NCBI GenBank assembly: GCA_052267165.1
Contig: JBKQHO010000039.1
Span: forward strand, 186,001 to 250,000
Length of the DNA: 64,000 nt
Direction of reading: 5' to 3'
DNA from: CAWICD01 sp052267165
GTDB lineage: Bacteria; Vulcanimicrobiota; Vulcanimicrobiia; Vulcanimicrobiales; Vulcanimicrobiaceae
Made by a program: the position numbers and the translations under genes. Positions 41,459 to 50,407 of this stretch are shown in pieces. How positions within the stretch are numbered: the first letter of the stretch is position 1; each line of letters opens with the position of its first letter. The notes beneath the pieces were generated by a model, which was not told the DNA's origin, searched no databases, and worked only from the letters and a program-made list of their open reading frames with translations.

Positions 41459-44400
41459 GTGACCGCCCGGCATTCGCTCGACGCTCGCGCCCAAAGCGCG
41501 CAACTGCTGGGTTACTGGCGCGACTGCCTCGCCGAAGAGGCCGAAACGCTCGCCGCGGGCGAACGTACTGCCGCGTTGCCCGACGTCGACCTTGCGGCGC
41601 TCGCCGCTGGGCACGTTCCAGAGCCGGTAGCAAACGAGCTGTTCGGGCAGGGCGCCTCCGAAGCGCTTTCGGTGCTCGTCGCGGTCGGCCGGCTCGCGTC
41701 CCGAAGGCGTGCGGCCGCATCCAACCGCTCCGAGGCGGTCGTGCCGCTGTGGCTTCCCGCGCAGCTCGAGCGCAACGGCGAACTGCGCGCCGGCGAGGAG
41801 GGCCGCGCGCCGTTCTTGGCGCGCGCGGTCCTCGCGCCGACCGGCGCGGCCGTTTCGATCGGGAGGCTCGAGGATGCGGCCGAGTTCTGCGCCCGCGCGC
41901 CGGCCGCGTTCGCTTCGTGGAGCGAGCAGTGGGAGTGGGCCATGGCGCTGTGGGAAGCCGTGGCCAAAGAACCGCTCGCGCACTATGTCCCGGCCGCGTG
42001 GCGCTTCGAGCCGGTCGCGCGCGTCGTGGCTTGGCAGACCGGCCACGCTCGCGCGGAGCTCGCCTCGCTCGGCCGGGCGCGCGAACGGCTCGCGGCCGGA
42101 GGCCGCTTTCCATTGCTCGAGCGATGGATCGCCGGCACCGCCTCCGAGACGGAGTCGAGCGCGCAGCAACACGGTCATGCCGCCGACCAGCCCCTCTCCG
42201 ACGATCAGCGCTTCGCCCTGCGTCGCGCGCTCGGGCTGCGCGAAGGCGACTCGCTCGGCATCGCAGGCCCGCCCGGCGCCGGAACGATCGCGCTCGTGCG
42301 CTCGCTGGTCGCCTCGCTCGTCGTGGACGCCGTCGCCGGCGCGGCGGGACCGTTCGACGCGTCTCCGCCGCTCGTCGTCGTCGCCGTGCCCGCGAACGAG
42401 ACCGCTGCGACCTGGCTCGACGCGTTTCCAAGCGACGACGACCCGACGCCAAGCGGCCGGCGCTGGGTCGCGCAGACCGACGGCTACGCGATCGCGCTCG
42501 CGGCCGGCGAGCGAGCCGGCTCGTCCGCCGATCGCGGGTATCCGACGCTGCACGGCAACGCGCGCGGATGGGAAAGCTCGGCGACGCCGCCGCTGGCGCA
42601 CGCGGCCGAGCTCGAGCAGGCCTATCTCGAGACGTTTGCGCGGGCGTACGGGCGCGTCGCTCCGTCGCTCGACGACGCGATCGCCTACCTCCATGCGGCG
42701 ACGCGCGCTTGGACGGCGCGCCTCGCAGCCGACTCGCGAGCTCGCGAAGGCACGGCCGAAGCCGTCGCGACGGGCGTCGACCGGAGGGCGATCCGGGCGC
42801 GCGTCGCGGCCCCGCTCGACGCCGCCGCCGATGCGGCGGCCGCGGAGCTCGCCGCGCTCGACGAGGCCCGCGCGCAAGAACATCAGCAGGGCGCGGACCT
42901 ACTGGAACGCTTGCACGCGGCAGTCGTCGCCCTGCAACCCAAAACGTGGTACGAGAGCTCGTTCGCGTGGCTCGCAAGGGTTGCGCAGCGCCGCCAGCAA
43001 CGCTTCTGCGCCGCGCTCGGCGCCGCGCCGCCGGCCGACCGCAAGAGCGTCGAGTCGCTGCGCGCGTGGGCCGAAGAATGCAAAGCGGTCGAGAGCGCGC
43101 GCGCCATTCGTGCGCTCGCCGACCGCGACGCCGTCGCGCGGCGCTTGGAAGCCGCCAACGCCGAACGCGCGAGCGTGCTCCACGCCTTCGACGAAAGCGC
43201 GAAACAATGGGACGCGATCGGCGACGTAGCCGCCTCGCTCGGCGTCGATGCCGCGCGCTGGAGCGCGAACGGCGAAGCGCCCGACGAGCTCTTCGACCGC
43301 GTGCACCGTCGCGAAGCGTTTCGCTGCGCCGCACGTTATTGGGAAGGCCGGCGCCTGCGCGAGCTCACCCAGCCGCAAACCGCGCCGGGCGCCGCCGCGC
43401 AGACCGAGCGCGCCGTCGCCGAACTGCGCTCGGTGGCGATGCTCTATCCGGTTGCGGTTGCGACGCTGCCCGCGCTCGCGTCATTTTATGCGCCGGACGG
43501 CGAGGACGCGCCGCTGTACGGCGCGCTCGACGCGCTCGTCGTGGTCGACGCGGAACGCGTCGACGTGATGCGTGGCGCCGCGGTGCTGCCGCCGGCGAAA
43601 CGCCTGATCGCGCTCGGCGACCCGTTCGGACGCGCGCCCTCGATCCAGCTCTCGGAGGCCCGTTCACGCGCACACTTCGAGGCTCGACTGGGCGAGTTCA
43701 CGGCGTGGCCGCACTTCGTGGAACGCGGGTTCATCTCGTACGACCGCTGTCCGGGAGCTCTGCTGCAAGCGCCGCCGGCTCGCGTCGAGCTGACCGGCGA
43801 GCGCAACTGCGCGCCGGAGATCGTCGCCTGTTGCGACGAGCTGGCTTATCACGGCTTGCGCGCGGTCAGACAGACGCCGCTGCGAGGCAACTGGCCGGCG
43901 CTGGGCTACGCGCAGATCCGGGGCCGCTGCGAGCAACGCGGCGCGAGCCTCGTCAACGAGCCCGAAGCACGTAACCTCGTCCAATTCGTGATCGAGCGGC
44001 GCGAAGAGTTGCTGCGCACCGCTCTCGAGGCGAAGTGCCTGGCCGACGTGGTCGCCATTCTCAGCCCGTTCGCCGCCCAGGCGGCATACATCGCCGAACG
44101 CCTGGCGGATGCGCTGCGCGCGTGTCGCATGCGCGCCGAGCCCGACCTTGCCATCGGAACGCCGTTCGCGTTGCATGCGCCCGTGCCGGTCGTGCTCTAC
44201 TCGCACGTCCTGGGGCCGGGGGACGAGTGCGCCCTGGTGGACGCGCGGCCGAACCTCTTGAGCCTCGCGCTCTGGACGGCGACCGACCACTTCCTATTCT
44301 TCGGCGACGCGAGCCGCCTCGCGCACCGGCCGCCCGGTTCTCCGAGCGCCGTCCTCGCGAAGCATCTTCTGGCGAACCCGGCGAACCGGCTCGCCGGCCT

Positions 44401-44848
44401 GCCCACGTCGTTTTACGGGGCGGACGTCGAGCTCGCGGCCGTCGACACGCCGGCCGACCATCGCGCGCTGTTCGAGAACGCATTGACGAACGCCGCCGAG
44501 CGTCTGCTCATCGTCAGCCCGCTCGACGAGCGCGGCCTCGCCGACGCGACCCGGCAGCGGCTCGTCGAGCTGGCGCGGCGCGGCGTTCGCGTTCGCATCT
44601 TCAGCGACCGCGAGCCGCCCGGCGGCTGCGCGGCGCTGCGCGAGGACGGCGTCGAGTGGAGCGTGCTCGAGCCGTTGCTCGCAAGCGCGCTCGTGCACGA
44701 CGAGGACGAGCTGTACGAAGGCTCCTTCCGCTGGCTCGCGGCCGAGGACGAACCCGGCGCGGCAAACGCGGGCAGCGGCTGGCTCGCGCGCGGGCCGGGT
44801 GCGGCGCGCGCCGTCGACGAACTGTGCCGCTACTACGAGCGCAGCTGA
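41459..44848 (+). CDS. large SF1 helicase-like / phospholipase D-like fusion with degenerate motifs
   Basis: About 1129 residues from a GTG; the true start is uncertain because no SD is visible. The order of blocks follows UvrD/DNA2-type superfamily 1 helicases: a Q-like motif LSDDQRFALRRAL (246-258), Walker A as G-P-P-G-A-G-T-I (270-277) lacking the catalytic Lys, a long Ala/Arg-rich coiled-coil insertion (about 430-660), VVVDAERVD at Walker B, ALGDPFG, LTGERNCAPEIV, VVAILSPFAAQA and LSLALWTATDHFLFFGD at motif VI lacking the Arg. The last 150 residues resemble a PLD domain (RGVRVRIFSD, LVHDEDELYEGSFRWLA) with a damaged HKD motif. Helicase plus PLD in one chain is the plan of Mokosh type II antiphage protein MkoC; that parallel is inference. 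Confidence 0.7.
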   Translation: MTARHSLDARAQSAQLLGYWRDCLAEEAETLAAGERTAALPDVDLAALAAGHVPEPVANELFGQGASEALSVLVAVGRLASRRRAAASNRSEAVVPLWLPAQLERNGELRAGEEGRAPFLARAVLAPTGAAVSIGRLEDAAEFCARAPAAFASWSEQWEWAMALWEAVAKEPLAHYVPAAWRFEPVARVVAWQTGHARAELASLGRARERLAAGGRFPLLERWIAGTASETESSAQQHGHAADQPLSDDQRFALRRALGLREGDSLGIAGPPGAGTIALVRSLVASLVVDAVAGAAGPFDASPPLVVVAVPANETAATWLDAFPSDDDPTPSGRRWVAQTDGYAIALAAGERAGSSADRGYPTLHGNARGWESSATPPLAHAAELEQAYLETFARAYGRVAPSLDDAIAYLHAATRAWTARLAADSRAREGTAEAVATGVDRRAIRARVAAPLDAAADAAAAELAALDEARAQEHQQGADLLERLHAAVVALQPKTWYESSFAWLARVAQRRQQRFCAALGAAPPADRKSVESLRAWAEECKAVESARAIRALADRDAVARRLEAANAERASVLHAFDESAKQWDAIGDVAASLGVDAARWSANGEAPDELFDRVHRREAFRCAARYWEGRRLRELTQPQTAPGAAAQTERAVAELRSVAMLYPVAVATLPALASFYAPDGEDAPLYGALDALVVVDAERVDVMRGAAVLPPAKRLIALGDPFGRAPSIQLSEARSRAHFEARLGEFTAWPHFVERGFISYDRCPGALLQAPPARVELTGERNCAPEIVACCDELAYHGLRAVRQTPLRGNWPALGYAQIRGRCEQRGASLVNEPEARNLVQFVIERREELLRTALEAKCLADVVAILSPFAAQAAYIAERLADALRACRMRAEPDLAIGTPFALHAPVPVVLYSHVLGPGDECALVDARPNLLSLALWTATDHFLFFGDASRLAHRPPGSPSAVLAKHLLANPANRLAGLPTSFYGADVELAAVDTPADHRALFENALTNAAERLLIVSPLDERGLADATRQRLVELARRGVRVRIFSDREPPGGCAALREDGVEWSVLEPLLASALVHDEDELYEGSFRWLAAEDEPGAANAGSGWLARGPGAARAVDELCRYYERS

Positions 44849-44856
44849 TGCGAAAG

Positions 44857-44883
44857 AAGCGGCCGGTACGCTACCGGCCGCTT
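44857..44883. terminator. bidirectional terminator hairpin
   Basis: Perfect 12-bp stem AAGCGGCCGGTA / TACCGGCCGCTT with a 3-base loop between the convergent helicase-like gene and metK. Confidence 0.8.
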
Positions 44884-44908
44884 CGTCCTGTTCAGGCAAA
44901 CGTCTACT

Positions 44909-46141
44909 TCAGCGCCGCAGCAGCGGTGCCGAGAGTTGGTGGTCGTCGCTCGGTTTGATCCCGGCGGCGGCGCGCAGCTCGTCCTTCTTGTCCAGCCGTT
45001 CCCAGGGCAGGTCGAGATCGGGACGGCCGAAGTGGCCGTACGACGCGGTCTGCTGGTAGATCGGGCGGCGCAGGTCGAGGTTGTGGATGATCGCGGCCGG
45101 ACGCAGATCGAAGTGCTCCTGCACGAGCTGCGCGATCTCCGGTTCGGAAAGCCGTCCCGTCCCGAAGGTCTCGACCAGCACGCTGACCGGTCGCGCCACG
45201 CCGATCGCGTAGGCGACTTGGACTTCGCAACGGTCGGCCAGGCCGGCCGCGACAATGTTCTTCGCAACGTGGCGCGCGGCGTACGCCCCCGAGCGATCGA
45301 CCTTGGTCGGGTCCTTGCCGGAGAACGCGCCGCCGCCGTGCCGCGCCATTCCGCCGTAGGTGTCGGCGATGATCTTGCGGCCGGTCAGGCCCGCGTCGCC
45401 CTTCGGTCCGCCAATGACGAAGCGTCCCGTCGGATTGACGAAGATGCGGGTTTGCCCGTCGCGCAGCGCCGCCGGAATCACCGGATCGATGATGTGCTGA
45501 CGCACGAGCGCCCGGATCTCGTCGAGCTCGATGTCGGGCTCGTGCTGCGTCGAGATGACGACCGCGTCGACGCGCAACGGCGTGTGCCCGTCGTACTCGA
45601 TCGTGACCTGCGATTTGCCGTCGGGCCGCAGCCAGGGCAGATTACCATTCTTGCGTTCGTGCGCGAGCCGGCGCGTCAGATCGTGCGCGAGCACGATCGG
45701 CAGCGGCATGAGCTCGGGCGTCTCGCGGCAGGCGAAGCCGAACATCATGCCCTGGTCGCCGGCACCGGTCAGCTCGAAGTCGTCGTGCTTCCCTGCCTTG
45801 TACTCGAGCGACTTGTCGACGCCCATCGCGATGTCGGGGGACTGTTCGTCGATCGAGACGCTGACGCCGCACGTCTCCGCGTCGAAACCCACGTGCGAGC
45901 GCGTATATCCGACGTCCGCGATCGTCTGCCGAACGATCTTCGGAATGTCGACGTAGGTCGTGGTGGTTATCTCGCCCGCGATATGGATCTGCCCCGTGAT
46001 CGCAAACGTCTCGCAAGCCACGCGCCCAAACGGATCGTCCTTTAGAATCGCGTCAAGCACCGCATCCGAGATCTGATCCGCCAGCTTGTCCGGATGCCCC
46101 TCAGTAACCGACTCCGACGTAAAGAGTCTACGATAAGCCAT
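44909..46141 (-). CDS. metK: S-adenosylmethionine synthetase
   Basis: 410-residue enzyme making SAM from methionine and ATP. FTSESVTEGHPDKLADQISDAVLD at the N-terminus, GAGDQGMMFGFA (about 130) and GGGAFSGKDPTKVDRSGAYAARH (about 280) are the family signatures. Full length, ATG start. Upstream lies an element and then ahcY on the same strand, together covering SAM supply and SAH removal. The many SAM-dependent radical enzymes in this window rely on its product. Confidence 0.98.
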   Translation of the reverse strand: MAYRRLFTSESVTEGHPDKLADQISDAVLDAILKDDPFGRVACETFAITGQIHIAGEITTTTYVDIPKIVRQTIADVGYTRSHVGFDAETCGVSVSIDEQSPDIAMGVDKSLEYKAGKHDDFELTGAGDQGMMFGFACRETPELMPLPIVLAHDLTRRLAHERKNGNLPWLRPDGKSQVTIEYDGHTPLRVDAVVISTQHEPDIELDEIRALVRQHIIDPVIPAALRDGQTRIFVNPTGRFVIGGPKGDAGLTGRKIIADTYGGMARHGGGAFSGKDPTKVDRSGAYAARHVAKNIVAAGLADRCEVQVAYAIGVARPVSVLVETFGTGRLSEPEIAQLVQEHFDLRPAAIIHNLDLRRPIYQQTASYGHFGRPDLDLPWERLDKKDELRAAAGIKPSDDHQLSAPLLRR

Positions 46142-46230
46142 TTCTCAAAAACTCACTCTCAAAAAGTATATTGCGTCAAATCTTAGCAGTCGGTAGGCTT
46201 GCGTTCGGCGTTCCGCGGGATACGGCGGGG

Positions 46231-46331
46231 CGTGCAGCTTTTCGCGGAGCCCCGGGTGCGAGCCGGAGGCGAGCCTGTCGAAGCGGCCACGGACGGCGGC
46301 CGCTTCGACGCGACCGAGCGAAAAGTGCACG
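46231..46331. repeat. nested palindromic intergenic element between ahcY and metK
   Basis: Outer arms CGTGCAGCTTTTCGC (46231-46245) and GCGAAAAGTGCACG (46318-46331) pair except for one extra base; inner arms GTCGAAGCGGCC (46277-46288) and GGCCGCTTCGAC (46298-46309) pair perfectly. Overall size about 100 bases, non-coding, with GCGAG-rich internal sequence. It may be a REP-like repeat or a processing/termination structure. Confidence 0.5.
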
Positions 46332-46406
46332 AGTAGCGTTTCGCACGGAGGCGAAATCGCGGTCGCCCCCGCAGCGTCCCTGCGGACGATGCCGCCAAGC
46401 CGGGCC

Positions 46407-47681
46407 TTACGTGCCTTCAGACCAAGACGCCATGTACTTCACCTGCTCAAGCGTCAGAACGTCGATCGAGATGTTGAGGGCCGCGAGCTTGAGGCGCGCG
46501 ACTTCCTCGTCGATATCGTCGGGAACCGAGTAGACTTTCTTTTCCAGCGACTTGTAGTTCTGGGCCAGGTAGCCGGCGGCCAGCGCCTGATTCGCGAACG
46601 ACATGTCCATGACCGCGGCCGGATGGCCTTCGGCCGCCGCCAGGTTGATGAGCCGCCCTTCGCCGAGCACGCGCACGGTGCGGCCGTTCTTCAGCTTGTA
46701 GGCGTCGACGAACTGACGCGGCTTGTCCTTCGAGAGCGACTGCGCCTCGAGCGATTCGAGGTCGAGCTCGTCGTTGAAGTGCCCTGAGTTACAGACGATC
46801 GCGCCGTCTTTCATCGCTTCGAAGTGCTCGCCGCGGATGACGTGATAGTTGCCCGTCACGGTGATGAAGATGTCGCCGACCTTGGCAGCTTCGCTCATCG
46901 GCAGAACGGTGAAGCCGTCCATCGCCGCTTCGAGCGCCTTGCGCGGATCGATCTCGGTGACGACGACGTGCGAGCCCATACCCTTGGCGCGCGACGCGAC
47001 GCCGCGGCCGCACCAGCCATAGCCGACGACGACGACCGTGTGGCCGGCGAGCAGCACGTTGGTCGCGCGGATGACGCCGTCGAGCGTCGACTGCCCCGTC
47101 CCGTAGCGGTTGTCGAACATGTGCTTGGTCAGCGCGTCGTTGACCGCGATGACCGGGTAGGGCAGCACGCCGTCCTTCTCCATCGCGTGGAGACGGATGA
47201 CGCCGGTCGTCGTCTCTTCGCAACCGCCGATCATCTCGGCCAGCAGATGGTTGTGCTTGGTGTAGATCGTCGTGACCAAGTCGCAGCCGTCGTCCATCGA
47301 CATGTGCGGCTTGGCGGCGATCACGGCTTCGATGTGGTTGTAATAGGTTTGGTTGTCCTCGCCCTTGATCGCGAAGGTCGGGATCTTGTAGTGCTCCGAG
47401 AGCGCAGCCGCGACGTCGTCCTGGGTCGAGAGCGGATTTGAGGCGCAGAGCGCGATCTCGGCCCCGCCGGCCTGCAGCGCGAGCATCAGGTTGGCGGTCT
47501 CAGTGGTCACGTGAAGGCACGCGCCGACGCGAACGCCGGCCAACGGCTTCTCCTTGGCGAAGCGCTCGCGAATCTGCGCGAGCACGGGCATGAACGATGC
47601 GGCCCACTCGATGCGCGAGCGGCCTTGATCAGCTAAGCTGCGGTCCTTAACGTCCCCCAGCGGTCGATCGATGAGTTGCAA
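46407..47681 (-). CDS. ahcY: adenosylhomocysteinase
   Basis: 424-residue NAD-dependent hydrolase of S-adenosylhomocysteine. The start is TTG (47681) with GGAGGA 5 bases upstream; MQLIDRPLGDVKDRSLADQG follows. TETANLMLALQAGGAEIALCASNPLSTQDDVAAAL, DDGCDLV, the NAD-binding VVGYGWCGRGVASRAKGMG (about 215) and FDNRYGTGQSTLDGV are family motifs. The C-terminus ends in QVKYMASWSEGT; the usual PxHYRY ending of some members is absent, as in archaeal-type enzymes. Confidence 0.97.
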   Translation of the reverse strand: MQLIDRPLGDVKDRSLADQGRSRIEWAASFMPVLAQIRERFAKEKPLAGVRVGACLHVTTETANLMLALQAGGAEIALCASNPLSTQDDVAAALSEHYKIPTFAIKGEDNQTYYNHIEAVIAAKPHMSMDDGCDLVTTIYTKHNHLLAEMIGGCEETTTGVIRLHAMEKDGVLPYPVIAVNDALTKHMFDNRYGTGQSTLDGVIRATNVLLAGHTVVVVGYGWCGRGVASRAKGMGSHVVVTEIDPRKALEAAMDGFTVLPMSEAAKVGDIFITVTGNYHVIRGEHFEAMKDGAIVCNSGHFNDELDLESLEAQSLSKDKPRQFVDAYKLKNGRTVRVLGEGRLINLAAAEGHPAAVMDMSFANQALAAGYLAQNYKSLEKKVYSVPDDIDEEVARLKLAALNISIDVLTLEQVKYMASWSEGT

Positions 47682-47692
47682 AGTCTCCTCCG

Positions 47693-47714
47693 GCCGGCGA
47701 GCCTGCTCGCCGGC
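47693..47714 (-). promoter_or_regulatory. hairpin in ahcY leader directly upstream of the ribosome-binding site
   Basis: Perfect 9-bp stem GCCGGCGAG / CTCGCCGGC with a 4-base loop, ending 3-4 bases before the CGGAGGAGA Shine-Dalgarno. It could control translation. The surrounding leader does not match the SAH riboswitch consensus as I know it. Confidence 0.4.
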
Positions 47715-47850
47715 ATATTGAAGTAGAGGTGCTGCTCACGCTGATCTTTGAAACAACCTAAAGCCGTGGCGTAAGGCTCTTCTTCGCCATCGGCAGTCCA
47801 CATACCCCACGCCGGCAAGCGCCCGCGGCCTCGAGACGGAAAAGGGGCTC

Positions 47851-48471
47851 GTGGAAACACTTGACGACTACCTCGACGCGCTTGCATCGGCCGCTCCGAC
47901 GCCGGGGGGCGGCAGTGCTGCGACCATTGTCGGAGCAGCCGGGGCGGCTTTGGTCGCCATGGTCGCGCGGATCACCGGGGCTAACCCGAAATGCGCATCC
48001 CGCGCGCCCGAGGCGCAGAGGCTGGCCGAGCGGGCCGAGGCCCTGCGGCGGGCGCTGACGGCCGCCCGGCAGACGGACGAGGAAGCCTACGGCCAGGTCG
48101 TTGCGGCGACAGCCCTGCCGCACGGAAGCGAGGAAGCGAAGGCCGAGCGGACGGCGCGGCTGCAGGCAGCGCTCGCCGGCGCGGCGGCGGCGCCGCTCCA
48201 CGCCGCCGGGCTGGCGCTCGAGGTGCTGCGGCTCAGCCAGGCGGCGCTCGCGCTGGAGAACCCGCACCTGGCGAGCGACGTCGGCTGCGCTGCCGCCTTC
48301 GCGGCAGTCGCCGTCGAGGCGAGCGCCTACAACGTTCGGGTCAACCATCGCTACCTGCGCGACCCCGCGCTGGTCGAGCGCCAAGAGCTCGCGCTGCGCG
48401 CGCTCGAGAGCGAACGCGACGCCCTCGCCGCGCAGGTGCGAAATGCGCTCGCGTTCGCGGGCAGCTCGTAG
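47851..48471 (+). CDS. cyclodeaminase/cyclohydrolase (FTCD_C / FchA-like) family protein
   Basis: 206-residue all-helical protein of the formimino-THF cyclodeaminase family, relatives of which hydrolyse methenyl-THF. METLDDYLDALASAAPTPGGGSAATIVGAAGAALV carries the P-T-P-G-G-G-S-A folate-binding signature. VNHRYLRDP lies near the C-terminus. GTG start at 47851, divergent from ahcY, fitting one-carbon metabolism. Confidence 0.88.
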   Translation: METLDDYLDALASAAPTPGGGSAATIVGAAGAALVAMVARITGANPKCASRAPEAQRLAERAEALRRALTAARQTDEEAYGQVVAATALPHGSEEAKAERTARLQAALAGAAAAPLHAAGLALEVLRLSQAALALENPHLASDVGCAAAFAAVAVEASAYNVRVNHRYLRDPALVERQELALRALESERDALAAQVRNALAFAGSS

Positions 48472-48638
48472 CGCAGTTCAGCCGGCAGCATCGCGTCCGG
48501 CAGCGTTTTCATCACCTCGTCGAACGCGTCGCCGATCTCGGCGGTCGCATCGCTGAGGTCGCTCCCGAAGAGTGTCTCGGCGACGATCTCCAGCGCCAGC
48601 GCGCTCGTTTCGGCTTCGAGATCGATTTCGTCGGCCCA
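48472..48638 (-). pseudogene. cytochrome P450 internal fragment
   Basis: On the minus strand one frame reads WADEIDLEAETSALALEIVA then ETLFGSDLSDATAEIGDAF, the I-V-x-x-T-L-F-G-x-D block before the I helix of bacterial P450s, and continues DEVMKTLPDAMLPAELR to the end of the adjacent gene. Neither the heme Cys region nor the N-terminus exists nearby, so only about 56 codons survive. Confidence 0.55.
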
Positions 48639-48791
48639 AGATCGTCGGCGGCTCGGGCGCGCCTTGCATGGCGGACATCGCGCGCGGCACCTTTCGAGCC
48701 GCTACGCTCATCTTCTCCTCGCTCCGGCGCGCTCGCTCCGACCCTTCTTAATAATTACGAAGGTTCGTTAGCAACAGGCTCCGGCCGGTTT
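48639..48791. other. intergenic region
   Basis: Probably the decayed upstream part of the P450 remnant and the downstream region of the SCO1 gene; nothing else is recognisable. Confidence 0.35.
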
Positions 48792-49364
48792 CTAAGCGGT
48801 CAGCGAACGCAGCCGGCGGACGATCGCCGCGGGGCTTTCGGTCCAATCCCCAAGCCCGCTCATCCGCCCGTTGCGGTCGATGTAATAGACGGCCGAAGTG
48901 TGCGCGACGTAATACGTGCTCTCCCCCTTCTGCCGCGGCAGATCCTGATGGAAGACATGGTATGCGGCGTAGACGCGCTCCAGAGCGGCATCGCTTCCCG
49001 TCAAGCCCACGACGTTGGGCCCAAACAGTTCGGCATAGCGCTTGAGAACCGGCGGCGTGTCGCGCTTGGCGTCGACCGTCACGAACGCCACCTCGACGTC
49101 CTTGCCGGCCGCTCCCAGACGTGCGATCGCGTGCTCGAGGTTCGCCATCGTGGCCGGGCAAACGTCGGGGCAGTGTGTGTATCCGAAGAAGAGCAGCACG
49201 ACGCGACCGCGCTGGTCCGAGAGCGTGAACGGACGTTGCTGCTGATCGACCAGCATGAAGTCGGGCGCGCGGTCGCGGCTCCACAGGAACGCGTAGAGCG
49301 AAGCGGCCAGCGAAATGCCCATCGCGACCACGAGCGCCGCGACGAGAAGCAGCCGGGCTCTCAC
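48792..49364 (-). CDS. SCO1/SenC family copper chaperone
   Basis: 190-residue membrane-anchored thioredoxin-fold protein that delivers copper to, or maintains, the CuA site of cytochrome oxidase. An N-terminal hydrophobic helix (LLLVAALVVAMGISLAASLY) is followed by LFFGYTHCPDVCPATM with the C-P-D-V-C copper ligands and the ligand His in VAHTSAVYYID. GTG start overlaps the stop of the upstream membrane protein gene (GTGA). No oxidase genes are in the window. Confidence 0.92.
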   Translation of the reverse strand: MRARLLLVAALVVAMGISLAASLYAFLWSRDRAPDFMLVDQQQRPFTLSDQRGRVVLLFFGYTHCPDVCPATMANLEHAIARLGAAGKDVEVAFVTVDAKRDTPPVLKRYAELFGPNVVGLTGSDAALERVYAAYHVFHQDLPRQKGESTYYVAHTSAVYYIDRNGRMSGLGDWTESPAAIVRRLRSLTA

Positions 49365-49726
49365 GCCGCCTTCCGTACGCCGACCTCCGCACGCGGACGG
49401 AGCAGCGCGCGCCGAACGACCGTGGGCCCGAGGCCCAGCGCAAAGACGAAGGGGAGGAACGGGTGCGCGATGGCGCGGCAACCGAAATCCGTCCAGGCCA
49501 TCGTCATGCAGCACGAGCCGTACGCGTATTGCAGGTGCTGCCGCGGATCGATACGCTTCGAGAAGAGCCAGGTGCGATGCGCGTCGGAGAAACGCCACCA
49601 CAAGATCGGGACGGCCAGTACCAAGCGCGTCAAGCCGGTCACGCTCCCATAGATGAGGCTGAAGGTCCGATCGCCCTCGATGAAAGGACAGGAACGCAAG
49701 AACAAGACCAACCAATCGAGGGACAC
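49361..49726 (-). CDS. small hypothetical membrane protein coupled to SCO1
   Basis: 121-residue protein with two or three hydrophobic segments (SVTGLTRLVLAVPILWW and HPFLPFVFALGLGPTVV) and a Cys pair SCCMTMAW. GTG start at 49726 is tentative. It overlaps the SCO1 start by 4 bases, which supports its reality. No family recognised. Confidence 0.5.
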   Translation of the reverse strand: MSLDWLVLFLRSCPFIEGDRTFSLIYGSVTGLTRLVLAVPILWWRFSDAHRTWLFSKRIDPRQHLQYAYGSCCMTMAWTDFGCRAIAHPFLPFVFALGLGPTVVRRALLRPRAEVGVRKAA

Positions 49727-49769
49727 GTTGCCGTCTTCACGCAGCGCCGGGCGAGACCTCCGGCCGCGG

Positions 49770-50168
49770 CTAGCCCACGCGCCGTGAGGGGCGCGAAAAC
49801 ACTGCGAAGAGCGCCAGCATGAACCGTGCCAGCGGCGCGGCGTTGAGGTACTCGACGTCGTCGACCAACTCACGACGGGGATTCGAAAGCACGACGAGCC
49901 GCGGCTCGCTTGCCGTCTGCTCGAGCCATTGCCGCTTCGTGGCCGCGCGCTTGATCCGCGCTAGCAGGCCGACGTCGCGCCGAAGCCAGGCAGGCCGCGC
50001 GCGGCGCAAGCTTCCCGGAGCGTTCAGAGCTAGCGAGGAGGCTTCGCAAAAGGCAAGCCATGCCCCGAAAAAGGCCTCGAAACCAGCCGAGCCGGCCAGC
50101 GTACCTGAGGTCGGCCTCCGTTCGATTTCTTCGAGCGAACGAAGGCACGCATCCAACGAATCTCTCAC
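49770..50168 (-). CDS. hypothetical protein
   Basis: 132-residue frame reading MRDSLDACLRSLEEIERR ... FEAFFGAWLAFCEASSLALN ... LVVLSNPRRELVDDVEYLNA ... LARFMLALFAVFSRPS. It is helical, with a hydrophobic C-terminus. It overlaps no other credible gene, and the opposite-strand frame is Ser/Arg-rich and likely a shadow. No family recognised. Confidence 0.4.
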   Translation of the reverse strand: MRDSLDACLRSLEEIERRPTSGTLAGSAGFEAFFGAWLAFCEASSLALNAPGSLRRARPAWLRRDVGLLARIKRAATKRQWLEQTASEPRLVVLSNPRRELVDDVEYLNAAPLARFMLALFAVFSRPSRRVG

Positions 50169-50407
50169 GGAAGTCCTGTCCGTCCCGTCCCAGACCTAAC
50201 GCATTCACGGTACCCACCCGACGGTGTACCCACCACAACGTATCGAAAACATAATGCGGAAACGGTAGGCTCCGTCACGGGTCGAGCTCCATTCCATACT
50301 CGCGGCAACGAGAGGGTTGCACGCCCGGTCTTTCCTGAACCGGTCGTGAGGTGGTCCAAATTGGGCAGGTTGGCGCTCTTCACGGGAGATACTCACGAGG
50401 AGGTCGT
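50169..50407. other. upstream region of the Fur gene
   Basis: AT-richer patch at 50230-50270. No gene. No clear Fur box was identified. Confidence 0.35.

Noticed and set aside
47682..47780. Known SAH riboswitch upstream of ahcY
   Set aside because: The expected conserved core of the SAH riboswitch is not found; only a simple hairpin is certain.
49361..49726. Assignment of the SCO1-coupled membrane protein to DUF2752
   Set aside because: The expected C-P-x-C-G-L-T-R motif is not present, only a loose similarity of SVTGLTR.
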